Shown here: positions 37,617 through 48,824 of the stretch, in pieces
Position numbering within the stretch: position 1 is the first letter of the stretch
Layout of the letters: each line of letters starts with the position of its first letter
Source of the DNA: Archegozetes longisetosus
Lineage: Eukaryota > Arthropoda > Arachnida > Sarcoptiformes > Trhypochthoniidae
Reading direction: 5' to 3'
DNA: 64,000 nt
Assembly: GCA_018873245.2 (NCBI GenBank)
Contig: JAEMBT020000005.1
Location: 3,768,001-3,832,000, forward strand
Translations under genes and position numbers: made by a program
Notes under the pieces: generated by a model
The model's input: only the letters and a program-made list of their open reading frames with translations
The model's database searches: none
What the model was told of the DNA's origin: nothing

Positions 37617-38176
37617 TGCGCACACTATTCCTATAAGTTAAATAATCGGCTAATCAGTGAGAAAGGTTCTAAGGACTAATGTCTTCCCATTCAATACTAA
37701 CTCATGATGTATGAGATTATGCTCAACCAAAATAATATTGATCCAAAAGTTTTAAAACTTTGCCTAAACTTTTTACTAATTTGATGCACGATGAAAGAAT
37801 ATCTTTAAGTCATTGCTTTCTTCATTGGGGGAGATTTCCGAACAAATGAAAGACAAGAAAATGGATAAAATTAAACAGATGTAAAAAGATGTATAAGGTA
37901 CATTCTCAAATGACTGATACTTTCTGAGAACAACACTTAAAAATAAAAAATGTTTACCAAATTTCAATCCACTTATACACATAACATACTTTGAACGCAG
38001 CAAATTGAGACCAAACGAAAATTTGATGTATTTGGTATTTATCATGCTTAGACTTATACATAGATGTCAAATTTGAGTGTTTTCAAAACTTTTTTAGTTG
38101 TTATCAAATTTCTATAGAACAAACAAATTGTTAGTTCTACTGTTAGTCAAGCTTTGAGGAGCACAAACTACTAAAA

Positions 38177-39877
38177 ATGAATTATTTTAGAAGCTTTTCA
38201 AGAATATTTTATGTTTTTCTAAGCTTAATTGTAATATCCGAGTCAAATATGAAGATATGGAATTCAAATTTTGAGTTTAAGAATCCTCTCAACTGGAACT
38301 TAAAAGAACGCCGTGTCAAACTGATCGCATTATATTTGATGAAAATTCTGTTATTTATTTGAATGAAGAACTCAAAGCAGCAGAAGTAGTAAGTTATTTA
38401 ACATTAGATTTACAACCACTAAAATTTAGATTTAAACGTCAAGTTAACCTAACAGGTTTTACCGAGAAATGGACAAATCATTTTAGGAGAAAAAGCTTCT
38501 ATTTTTATCACTAATCAAAGGACGGAAGAAAGTTCTTGTGGAGGAGAAGGTAGTTATCAATTATGCTTTATATAAAAAATGTTTGAATTTAGTTCAATTT
38601 AAATATTTATTTTATGATTAGACATTAGATTTTCTCCGCAACAAAACTATGATTGGTTCGATCCATACAATTGGAATCAAACCATTGATGTTATAGCTTC
38701 GGATCAATTAATAAATGAATTTAAGTTTAGTGGGCGTATAGAAGAGGGTAATCCTATACCTCATATGGAAAGAATTCCGTGTTTGTACGATTCCGTCTAT
38801 TTCTCTTCAAACACAACTTTTAAGGTTAATATTCAACTAAATACTAAAATTTCTGTCCAATCTTTGAATATTTGGGACAAATCATATGATACTGAAAGCT
38901 TCAAACAGTTAATGGAAAGCAATGTTGGGAAGCAGTTGTTTGATATCAAACAATATGACAACAACTTACTTATTGATAAAGGTTTGGTTTGTCAAGACAC
39001 TAAAGGCTGTTCGTGTGGCAATGAAGATCCTGCTATTTTGTCTAAAATTTGCAAACGAGTACTTCTTTCTGGCTGTCCAGTAGTTCAATGTTCGGATCCT
39101 ATCAAACCTGTCGGTCATTGCTGTGAAATGTGTGCCTCTATGCTTACTATCGTTTATAAAAATGATTTCAATTTGGATTTAATAAATGGAATAACTACTG
39201 CTTTCCAGAAAAGATCTGAATATCTTAGTGTTCGATCATATTTGCACAAATTGAATGATCAAAAATTTCAATTTATTGCTGTTGATTTGGGAGAGAAAGG
39301 ATCAGCAGACAAAATGGCCAATGCGATTAAGCAATATTTCGATGACGGTATAGATTTAATTCATTAGATTATTTCATTGGTTGGTTTAATATTTTCAATG
39401 CAACACTAACATACAGATACTTATTTAGGTCCCGGGATATATGCTATCGATTCAATCCAGATTAATTCAAGTACTGACTGGAGTAGTGGTAGTTCTGGCC
39501 TTTGGATAATTATTACATTACTCATATTTATAGTTATAGCTGCGGCAGTAGCTTTTGCTTATTTTTATAAGCAAAAGAGGTATACAACCCGTAAAACTTT
39601 CCTATTCAAATCTATCTAATTAGCTCTATTCTCAATTACTTTCAACAGAATTACAGCTCCGTTTGCCTTCGCCCGCTTTCATGGTCTTGATAGTGAAAAT
39701 GTTGAACTAGAAATGGGAACAACACCACACGAAGAGTTAGATCCAAATGCACCAATCCAAACCAGTTCAACTAAATCTAGAACTAAGAATGAAGGCATTA
39801 ACTTTAAAAATCCGGTTTTTGCAAAAAACCACTCAAAGATGATGAATGTTCAACCCAACAAAGTGCTTCAGAATTAA
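38177..39877 (+). CDS. AMN: Amnionless (cubilin-partner endocytic receptor), with frame slips
   Basis: Amnionless anchors cubilin at the plasma membrane for endocytosis; in arthropods the pair acts in nephrocytes. Exons are 38177-38388, 38456-38549, 38622-39347, 39429-39579 and 39649-39877. A signal peptide (YVFLSLIVISES) is followed by two family motifs, WNSNFEFKNPLNW and WFDPYNWNQ. A cysteine-rich VWC-like module follows (CSCGNEDPAILSKIC, CPVVQCSDPIKPVGHCCEMC). A transmembrane helix (LWIIITLLIFIVIAAAVAFA) precedes a tail with FKNPVF, the FxNPxF clathrin-adaptor signal. Two problems exist. In exon 1 the frame breaks near 38306-38316, between LNWNLKER and PCQTDRIIFDE. In the last exon a six-A run at 39833-39838 shifts the frame. 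One more A would extend the tail to a stop at 39907-39909 and add a second NPxF-like motif (VENPLF). Confidence 0.85.
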
Positions 39878-39909
39878 CATCTGTTGAAAATCCCTTGTTT
39901 TCCACGTGA

Positions 39910-40302
39910 AATTTTAATTACTTTCTAAGTTAACATTCTCAAAAGAGAATCAGTTCTTATTTAATGCGTTGAAATGAATCTTGAAAAAATGTATATTCCT
40001 TAGAATCTTAATCAAATAAATTCGTAAAAAAAATAATGATGAATGCCAACTGAAACCAAGTTTTCAATAAGAAATAAAATCAGGAAATTGCTAATAATGG
40101 AAAAGAACCTACCCTTACTGCTGTTATTTCAAAATATTTCAGTCGAAATTTTTCAGTTTGATTAATTAGAAAAATTCGAAGCTTATCACTGTTATCTAAA
40201 GTTAGTAGTTTTTATCAATTGAAAGGATAACTTAAACTTTAATAAATCAATAAGCTATGACAGTCAGGAGTAGATTTAAATTAAAATAGAGATTAACTAT
40301 AG
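39910..40302. other. Tail-to-tail spacer, amnionless and COQ8
   Basis: About 390 bp holding the two 3' UTRs. No other structure seen. Confidence 0.55.
40015..40020 (+). terminator. Likely poly(A) signal of amnionless
   Basis: AATAAA about 140 nt after the annotated stop (about 110 nt after the alternative stop at 39907-39909). Confidence 0.4.
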
Positions 40303-42559
40303 CTAGTATCTATAATTAGAATAGATATCCTCAAATATATTTTTACAATCTATTTTAGCTTTCAACTTAGTGCAAAGCAAAAAGATTCCTGAAACCTTTC
40401 TATGAAGAGAATAGATCTCTTCAGGTGGTGGAGTTAATCGATATTTAAGCATAACTGGCATCAATTCATGTATTCTCCGAGTAGTGTCTTGGTTACTGAA
40501 ATCGAACGCTCCTGGTGTCGAAAAGGCTTCTCCAAGAATCATAACCGCATCGATGTGGGCTTTTTCAAATACTTTTGTTTCATAACCAGTCAAAAACCCA
40601 ATTTTTAGTGAGCTTAAAAGTACTTCATCTTTGTCTTGATTGGCAGCTGCTCGAATCACATCCATATAATTATTTACGAATTCTTTGCTATACTCACGAC
40701 TTGACCCAAAATCTAGTAGTGATATTGTATCAGTACTGATATCATAGAAAAAGTTCGACCAGTTCGGGTCTGTTTGCATGAATCGAAATTCAAATACTTC
40801 TCTCAAACATAAAGCTAATAGTCGTTTGGCAACAGAATTCCTAATTTGTTGATTAATCCCATCAATACTATCGAGTTTATCGACAGGAACTCCAGTTATC
40901 ATTTCAGTAGTGAATACTTTTTTAGAGGATAAGTGATCGATGACTTTAGGCACATATAAATCTTGACTATTAGGGTCAGAGTGAATCAATTGTCTGAATT
41001 TTCGCGCACATTCAGCTTCTCTAATATAATCAACTTCCCAACTCAATTCTTTTCTCGCATAACGCATCATATTCTCAATAAACAGTCCTTCGGGCAAAAT
41101 ATTCCCAATTTTAAGAACCGTTAACATGTTCTTGATATCGCTTTCAATTCCTTCAGCAACTCCAGGATATTGTATTTTGACGGCAACTTCAAGTCCGTCA
41201 TCAAGTTTTGCCCTATGTACTTGTCCTATTGAGGCCGCAGCGAATGGCTTCGAATCAAAACTTTTGAATTTCTTCTCCCAGTCTGCACCTAATTCTTCTT
41301 TCATGACTTTTTGCATCTGCCACACAGGCATAAAATCGGCTGATTGTCGAACGCGTTCGAATATTTTCTGTAACTCAGGACTTATGAAAGTGTTATCTTG
41401 AATGCTAAGCATTTGTCCCAACTTTAAGGCTGCACCTCTGACTCGACATAAGGTGTCGACAATTCGATTGGCGTTTGCTTCAGTTAGTAAAGGATTTGAG
41501 CCAAGTATTGATTCACTAGTTTTAGTGCTTAGACCCAGAGTTCGTTTAGTCACTTCTTCAATAGCTCCTAATCCCAGACTAAATGCTAGACCTTATTGTA
41601 GACAATTAAATGGATGCAAAATGACAATTAAAATGAATGCATTGGTTTAGAATTATGGATAAAAAGGCGAACACTAACCACTATAAGAGGCCAATCGACT
41701 TATTCGGGTTGCAGGCACTTTACGTTCTTTAGATCTCTCGCTCAGGTTCTGTTTAGGAGAGTTTTCTGGCTTCTTGTTTGGTTCAATTCGCTCAGTAATT
41801 ATTAAATTCTCATTAATTTGATCGCTTATTCTATTTTCCTTCTTTTGTGGTGATTTTATATCAATGGCTTCACTGTTTTCAACGATAGCGTTCTCTAAAA
41901 TTAAAGAATAAGTTAATCAAACACTTGTGAAACTCTGAAAGATTGCTTAACAAATGAAAACCTGTGGAAAATTGTTGAACAGGTATTTGATTGATTTGAG
42001 AAACTTCTTCGTAAGTATTTGCACTGTTTTCATGATGGATTGCTGTATTATCTAAAAATTACATTGAAATTAAAACTTTGAAAGAAAACTAAAGTTGAGC
42101 CAAATCTAAAACCTGTTTCGGACCGATGAACTGGTATTTCAATTGATTGCGGGTTTTGTCTAAGAACATTAGGCTTGAACGGGATTGCAGCCAACTTATT
42201 GTTAGAAACGTACTGAATATATTGTCGGATACCTTCAGATATCATACTTGTTCTCTCCAATATTTCTTTAGAGTCGTAGGAAGATTTTGCCTGTTTTGCA
42301 ACAAATCAAATAGATATGAAATAAGTTGATATTAACTGAAAAATGAATTTACTTTTTGTCGACTTCTAGGCTTAGGTGTTGAGTTTTGGTTACCAAAAGT
42401 TGCATAGCTTTTACATTTATTGTTCAGTTCATTTCGACAATCGTTTAAGTTGTGCCTTGCTAAAGCACGTAACGACCGACCTCTTAGTCCCAATCCTATC
42501 TTGAGAGTCGAATCGAGGCGTTTTAAGAAATAGATTAAAATTCGATAATTCGATGACAT
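40303..42559 (-). CDS. COQ8A: Atypical kinase COQ8 (ADCK3/COQ8A-type), mitochondrial
   Basis: UbiB-family ATPase/kinase that supports coenzyme Q synthesis on the mitochondrial inner membrane. Exons in gene order are 42559-42353, 42290-42113, 42051-41962, 41894-41679 and 41591-40303, giving 659 residues (human COQ8A about 647). The N terminus is Arg/Leu-rich and lacks acids ([20 protein letters not shown]), as in a mitochondrial presequence. A low-complexity linker precedes the domain. Family hallmarks are the KxGQ motif in [15 protein letters not shown], the Ala-rich nucleotide loop AAASIGQVH in place of the glycine loop, [10 protein letters not shown] with the lysine, [12 protein letters not shown] (catalytic-loop equivalent) and [10 protein letters not shown] (DFG). 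Nothing is missing. The start lies 460 bp from the divergently oriented TRAPPC6 start. Confidence 0.95.
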
Positions 42560-43019
42560 TTTCTTAATATAAAGTTTTGTTTACAAACAGTAAAAGTTGT
42601 CTCATATTATACACTGATTAATAATTTGAATGAACAAACTATGAATACAAGGAGTGTATTGAAATATTTTCTATTTAAGTAATGAATATATTAGATAACA
42701 ACTATAAAACTAATCAAGTTTTAAACGCTTTAAACATATCTTAAAGTTTTTCTCAAACGTCATGTGCAATAAACTAGTAATTTTCAACTTACTTTGGGTC
42801 GTACCCACTTGTATGGCACTCATAATAGAACCTAATGTTAAGTTTGTCACTTTGCAACCCTTAGTGGGTCATAAAAGAGAGGTTCACAACTCCATCAATA
42901 AATGATGTCATTTTTACACTCAATAGATTGTAAACACGATATTCCCATTCATATCAGTTTAATTAAATGTTGAATTTACTGGAAATTTAGTTAATTAATT
43001 GGTCGAATAATACAAAACA
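42560..43019. promoter_or_regulatory. Shared 5' region of COQ8 (-) and TRAPPC6 (+)
   Basis: Only 460 bp separates the two start codons, which point away from each other. Both promoters and 5' UTRs must fit here or overlap. No specific motif was identified. Confidence 0.55.
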
Positions 43020-43990
43020 ATGGTTGACGACGTATTGTTTGATTTTCTTCATATGGAAAGCGTTGAACTGTTGACTCGAATGAGTGAAAACGATAACAAA
43101 GTTAACATTAATTACATTTAATTGCAATTCATACTCCTCTTAATCATTTTTAAATTAACATTTGTTTAATTATAGGAATTATGTGTCTCACGACTTGAAC
43201 ATATCGGATATAATACTGGCTATCGATTTGTTGAAAAGTAATAATAATTTTTCAGAAAATTCTGTTCAATTGCTCTGAATCTGAATCATTGATTGAGATT
43301 CTGTAGTTCATTTAAGTTAGTTTTCATTTGAATAAGTATCAATTGTTGTCAATTAAATTGTTGTTAACAAGGCTCACACTCGATAATAATAATTGAATAA
43401 TAGTTAAGTAAAACTATTAATGAGTAAACATTGGTTTAATGATAAACTGTTTTCAATAAAAATGATTCGCAACAATTGATGCAAAGTCAACTTAAGCTTA
43501 AATAATATTGAATCACATGTAGAGTGACATAATCTGATCAACATTAAAATAAACAACTATTTTTTCACTAAATTAGAGCCACAAAAGATTGGCAGCGATT
43601 CAAAGATGAATTGGATGTAATGAAGTTTGTATGCAAAGAGTTCTGGTCAACAGTTTTCAAGAAACAAATCGACAATCTTCGAACCAATCATCAGGGAGTT
43701 TATGTCTTACTCGACAATAGATTTAGATTTATTACCCAAATGTCTGCTTCGAAGCAATACGTTGAAGTTATGCCTAAGGTTTGTTTTGGGTTCATTTTTG
43801 AGTTGTTTTGTGTATTGCTTTTGTTGTTTTAATGACCTTTCACTTATAACCTTTCACATAGTATTTAGCGTTTACGTGTGGCCTAATTAGAGGAGCGCTG
43901 GCTAATTTGGGTATCACTTCAATAGTTACCGCTGAAATTGTTTCACCTCCGAGTTGTCGGTTTCAAATTCAAGTTCAACGACAACAATGA
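43020..43990 (+). CDS. TRAPPC6: TRAPP subunit 6 (TRAPPC6), Bet3-family
   Basis: Small core subunit of the TRAPP tethering complexes, which act as Rab1/Rab11 exchange factors in ER-Golgi and Golgi traffic. Exons are 43020-43100, 43176-43237, 43577-43778 and 43862-43990, giving 157 residues (human TRAPPC6B 158). Diagnostic stretches are RFKDELDVMKFVCKEFW, KKQIDNLRTNHQGVYVLLDN, ASKQYVEVMPKYLAFTCGLI and RGALANLGITSIVTAE. All splice junctions are in phase. The ATG at 43020 gives MVDDVLFDFLHMES, matching the family's short N terminus. It is divergent from COQ8 and tail-to-tail with PIAS, only 288 bp away. Confidence 0.96.
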
Positions 43991-44278
43991 GTTTGATATA
44001 TGTTTTCATATCCTTAAATTAATTAATTTCAGTCTCATTTTGTTTAACTTATCAAAGCGTCGTTAAGCAATTTATTAATTTAATGTTCTGTTTTAATCAC
44101 AATTAGCCAAAAATGTTGAAAAAAAAATGTAAAACATTTAAAATAATATTTTAGTTAACATAATGACAAATTTTTAATTTTAGTATAATATGGTTCTGTT
44201 TGAGACTAAAATATCATCTGTGATTTATGAAAAACTATACTATAGATGAAATCCATATGAACTATAAGTGTATCTATT

Positions 44279-47200
44279 TCAATCAATAGATATAATGTCG
44301 GGGTCAAATTCAGGTTGTCTTCGAGTAGAACTCGATGTACTCATATAGCTTGGAATCTAAATATAAATTTTCAAATAAATAATAACGTAATAATTAATAA
44401 AGTGGTAATTGAAATGAAAGTAATACTTCTCTATTTTGACAATCGGGTTGTCTGTATTGATCGAAAACAGTGCCTATATCAAGACCTGTAATAAATGATT
44501 GGACAAATTTAAAACAAATTACTTTTAAACTTATGTTTGAAGAGATCTCTTACTCGGGTAGTTGTATAGAGAACTAGTTCCAGTGCTGAGAAAGTCGGGA
44601 AAGCAGGGAACGTTTGACGAATAATATTGATTAAGAAGAGGCATATTAGAGTATGGGTTCGCCATGTTCTGCACTGATGCTGAATTGGCTGACGATCTAC
44701 CCATATTAGCCGCTGAAGAGGCAGAAACTGATCTATATTTTCAAAAGTATTACATTCTATTAGCTTTGCTTCAATTCATATCTGTTTCCCTCAAGTCTGA
44801 TGAGGAAGCGTTCAGTAATTGACTAGTACTAGTTGAGTGTCAGATTTAAATTGAATCATTTTATAACTTGATTATAATTAAGTTAAATACAAACGAATAT
44901 AAATACAATATTGAAAAAGCGATAATAAAATTTATTGCAAAACTGATCTTATAATGAATAAACATTGATGAATGTAGATATTTTAACTTAAAAAAAACTT
45001 AAAATTAGGATAAAAGCAAATTTATCACAAATGCTGATATAATAAAAGCTTTATAACGAGTCACAATACCTGTTATAGGTTGTTGAGCTGACTGCAGATG
45101 TGCTGTTTGTAGATAACGGTGTATTAACATTGGAATAATAAGAAGTTGGAGTGTTTGACGTTGAATGCAATTGTTGGACATGACTCGATGCAGAGCTCGA
45201 TGAATCAGGCGATGGCAATGACTGAATATGATTAGGAGTCCCTGACTCAGAACCTGATCCCGAAGACAAAACTGGAGTAGAAGACGGAACTATTGAAGCC
45301 TCTTTGTTTGTGTCATCGCTGTCTTCTTCTCCATCGACTTCCTCTTCATCACTACTCAGAATTGTTATGATATCGATCTTTTGACGTTTGGGTTGAGGTC
45401 TTTCGGGAGCTGTAAAGAGAACACAAATTATAATTAGATGTGAAATTAGTTGTCAGAGTTTAACTCACATGAAGCTCTTCTGTTTTTAGTCTTTCTTGAA
45501 CCGGGACTCAAAGTTTCACAACTGTTTTCTTTCTTAGAGACGACAGGAGTCCATGATCCGTCTTCGTGGAACTGAACCTCATTGCAACTACTTGGAGCTT
45601 CTTTAATGATCTCATTGAAAAGCCTATAAATGTGAGAGTATATATCATGAGAATAAATTGAGATGGTAGAGTTTAAGCAGTTGGAGACCTATATGAAGTC
45701 CATATGCATATACTGTACGACTACAGAGTGAATGTTGGCCTCTAACCTCATACGACCAAGGGGGTATAGACTATTGAAAATTGAAGCTGGTGTTTTCATA
45801 ATTTGTTAAGTTACGAAGCAAATGTGTAATATATATACACAGAGTCTAACACTAAATGAGTCTCAATATAAAATAAAAAGTGCAAACTTCGCTTTCCAAA
45901 ATTTATTTCTACGTCTGCTTGGTCAGAGGTCAACGTCTTCTCAATTTTCAATCATTGCACAATGTATGCGTATGGACTTGACATGGGCTCTAATTGCTCA
46001 AGTTTAATCGATAGATTGTATTAGATATGACTAACCCATCAATCGCTAGATTAGAAAAAACGGCAGGTTTATCACAAACTGGACAAATCCAAGTCGGCTT
46101 CTTCTCATTCATTTGCAAGTAAAGAAGCGCATCAAAACACTGAACGTGAGCACAGGTTATAGCACGACAAGGAATTGTGATTCTCATCTTCCCTAACTGT
46201 AAAGATTTCACAAATAAAGTTCTTAAATTCTCTCAAAGCCTTAAATGCTGATCAGAAAATGACATACCGGACACAGAAGAGAACCTCTTAAGCTCATTGT
46301 TGCGATTTCAGAATCGGGATCATGAGATAGTTTCTCTTTGACTAAAATTTCGAACAAACAGATGAGAAAAGTCGTGAAATTCTAAGTTTTAAGACATACT
46401 CATTGCTCTGGTATGATCTGAATTACGAACTCCTTTGTTTTTAATTCTTTGTAAAAGTGAATGTGACGTCAATTTACGGACTAAAAAGACTCCGACAGCA
46501 TAGGGTCGCCCATAATCTGCGGCCCAAGAGATCGATATTTGATTTGAAACGGTAGGAGAAAGTTTACAAAGTGTTGTTATGTTGACGGGTCTACTCGGAC
46601 GCTTTGGCTCTACTCCAGGTTTATTGGTGGGCAATGGATTCTATTCGAGATAATCGATTCATAAGAATCTATTCAATTAAATACAGTAAACCCATCTAAC
46701 TTTTACATCCACTTAAATGGTTTCTAAAAACAACATAAAATGCTATAGAAAAACATGGCTTAATAGTTATTGATTTTCAAAAACCACTTAACTAGTTGCT
46801 GGAGTTAAATGAGTTTTACTTTAAGCATAAAATCAAATTCAGACTAACTGGTAAGGGACACATCTTGGAGTTGACTTTAACGCAAATACTTGGAGGAAAA
46901 TTGTCTTCTTGTTCACAACTAGTTTCTAACAGACAGAATCTCAGCTGGACTTGAACTGTGTAATCAATTTTGGGCCCAGGTTGTACTTCGCGAGACATGG
47001 CCACATCATTTGCTTGTTGTGGCGTCAAATGAAAGGTGAACATGCTTTCCTGGAATCGCGAGGCAGTCGTTGGCACTAAGACAAAGTTAATCACATCAAT
47101 GTTTATTTTAGATTCAAGTTATTTAGCATTTATAAAACGAGTGAAGGCAATGGTTGTCATACTTAGACTCGAAGGCTTCAACAGTTCTCCTAAAACGTCG

Positions 47201-47863
47201 TAAAAAGGCAATAATTTGAACTTGACGTCAGGATAGACTGGGTATGGCATGGGAACAGTTGAAGGCATGGATTGATAGGATTTCTGTGGATACTCCATGC
47301 CCAGGCCTCGAGGCATACTGGCGTAGTAATCAGCCCTCTGATGAGTTCCATTTTTCGACAGTGAATTAAGATTATTATTAGTCATGCCATTACTGCTGGC
47401 ATTGTTTAACAGATGACTACTTGTATTACTCTGTGGTGAACTCAGATGTAAGTTATGGTGTGACGCATTAGTTGCCGATCGAGTGGTCATCGAAGCATTG
47501 TTTTGGCCATAGTTCGAGGCCATATCACTATCACAACTGTCAGAACTATTGCCGACAGCACTCGAAATGTATCCCAGATTGTTATACCTTTGTCTATGAA
47601 GTTCTTTGATCTTATTTTGGATACTTGTGGTCAGAGCTCGACCTTTCAGTAGCTCCAATGCCTGGACCTGCAATTCGTTCTTTTTGCCTGACTTTTGCTT
47701 TCCAGCGAAACCCAATAACATCTGGAGTTCTGCCACTCGAAAGGACATAATCATGTTCTGCAAAACATTAACGTTTCGATAGTTAGACATTTATTACAAT
47801 AATTCGATTGTAGTTTGATTCAATTAAAATTACCCTCAACTGGTTGACAACATTGTCGGCCAT
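44279..47863 (-). CDS. PIAS: PIAS / Su(var)2-10 SUMO E3 ligase
   Basis: SP-RING SUMO ligase of the nucleus; modulates STAT signalling and chromatin. Eleven exons in gene order: 47863-47834, 47757-47163, 47075-46849, 46640-46400, 46341-46268, 46196-46036, 45623-45469, 45409-45070, 44732-44554, 44485-44427 and 44356-44279, giving 712 residues. The N-terminal SAP domain ([19 protein letters not shown]) is followed by a Ser/Asn-rich linker. The PINIT region has [15 protein letters not shown], and [19 protein letters not shown] follows. The SP-RING is intact: [20 protein letters not shown] followed by [18 protein letters not shown]-interacting motif with acidic tail reads [14 protein letters not shown]. 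The final residues FDPDIISID match the conserved PIAS C terminus. Intron 46641-46848 carries a MITE copy. Confidence 0.96.
46684..46821. mobile_element. Foldback MITE, copy 3 (PIAS intron)
   Basis: It begins CAGTAAACCCATCTAAC after TA and ends near GAGTTTTACTTTA, with arms CACTTAAATGGTTT and AAACCACTTAACTAG. Right-end sequence is slightly degraded. It occupies most of the 208-nt PIAS intron 46641-46848. Confidence 0.78.
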
Positions 47864-48824
47864 ACTCTCATCTTAAGTGATCATTAAGTGGTGGCTTCTT
47901 AGACCACGCCTTCCATTGATGCAATGGTGAATTTAAAGACAAGAACTGAACTCTGCTCAAAAACAGTAATAAAAGCTATATTTAGCTCAAGACTATACTA
48001 CGAGTTGCCCTAAAAACTATCTCCACAGTTGCGCACTTCACTCACTACACGCCCATTCATTATATATTCTAGTATTAGTCAACACTACATCTCATTAAAC
48101 ATCATCAATTTCACTATAACTTCACCACATTCCTCATATATTCTTTTCTTAAATTTCAAGTACTTTTCTCCAAAATTATTTTGGGTTTTTATGACATATT
48201 TTGCTTCCATTTTTTAGTTTGACTAAGTTTTAGATTAAGGTGATTCCTTGTACTTTTAGAATAGAGAATAGTCTCCGCCTATCCGTCAACTTAATTTAAC
48301 AAAAACTACGTTCAGGTAAAAGAGTCCCCTTTCAGATAAGATCTAATGAGATTGAATGGAGTAAATACAGCCCCTAACAAGTATAAGAACTTAGAATTTG
48401 AATGAAACATGTTTGGAATGTAAATGTGAAAAATGAAGCAGAAATGAGTAGAAAGAGTATTTAGTACGACAACTGCGGACGACTAGTGAAACTTCGATAG
48501 AAGTAACAGTACTTAAAGTAATTAACGTTTCACTAAGAGATCGCAGAGTCGTTGTGATCATCTATGAAGGATTTGTTACTATCATTCGAGCATTGCTTTT
48601 CATTAGTGCGAATACTTTCGTAACTGTTGTTATGTTTGATAAAAATTGATATTGCATAACAATAATAATAATAATAATAGTAATAATAGTACTCCCCTTA
48701 TAAAAGTTTATAAATTGTTTTGATTCTAACCAAATATGAATGTTTATAATCCGGTAATTAATAAAACCTAACTTAGTACTTAGCAAACAAATTGATGTAA
48801 TATTAATTTTGAATTGATGGTCAG
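47864..48824. promoter_or_regulatory. Divergent 5' region, PIAS (-) and galectin-like gene (+)
   Basis: About 960 bp. It must include the first, unplaced exon of the galectin-like gene. An (AAT)n microsatellite lies at 48658-48692. Possible short first exons exist (for example an ATG at about 48402 before GTAAAT), but none can be chosen. Confidence 0.45.
48658..48692. repeat. (AAT)n microsatellite
   Basis: About nine AAT units followed by AGTAATAATAGT. Confidence 0.9.

Larger units (their letters stand above)
34768..37660. repeat. Segmental duplication, copy 2 (partner 29742-32575)
   Basis: Contains DHRS7-like gene 3 and its upstream flank. Offset from copy 1 is about 5.02 kb. See the partner entry for the uneven identity. 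Confidence 0.9.
36359..38176. other. Intergenic between DHRS7-like gene 3 and amnionless
   Basis: Head-to-head spacer of 1.8 kb. It holds the diverged upstream flank of the duplication, a (CT)n tract and the second TTAGG-like hairpin. The minus-strand frame at 37776-38045 is not recognisable and is not called. Confidence 0.55.

Noticed and set aside
37776-38045. 89-codon minus-strand frame before amnionless
   Set aside because: No family recognised and it lies in the probable amnionless promoter; kept out for lack of support.
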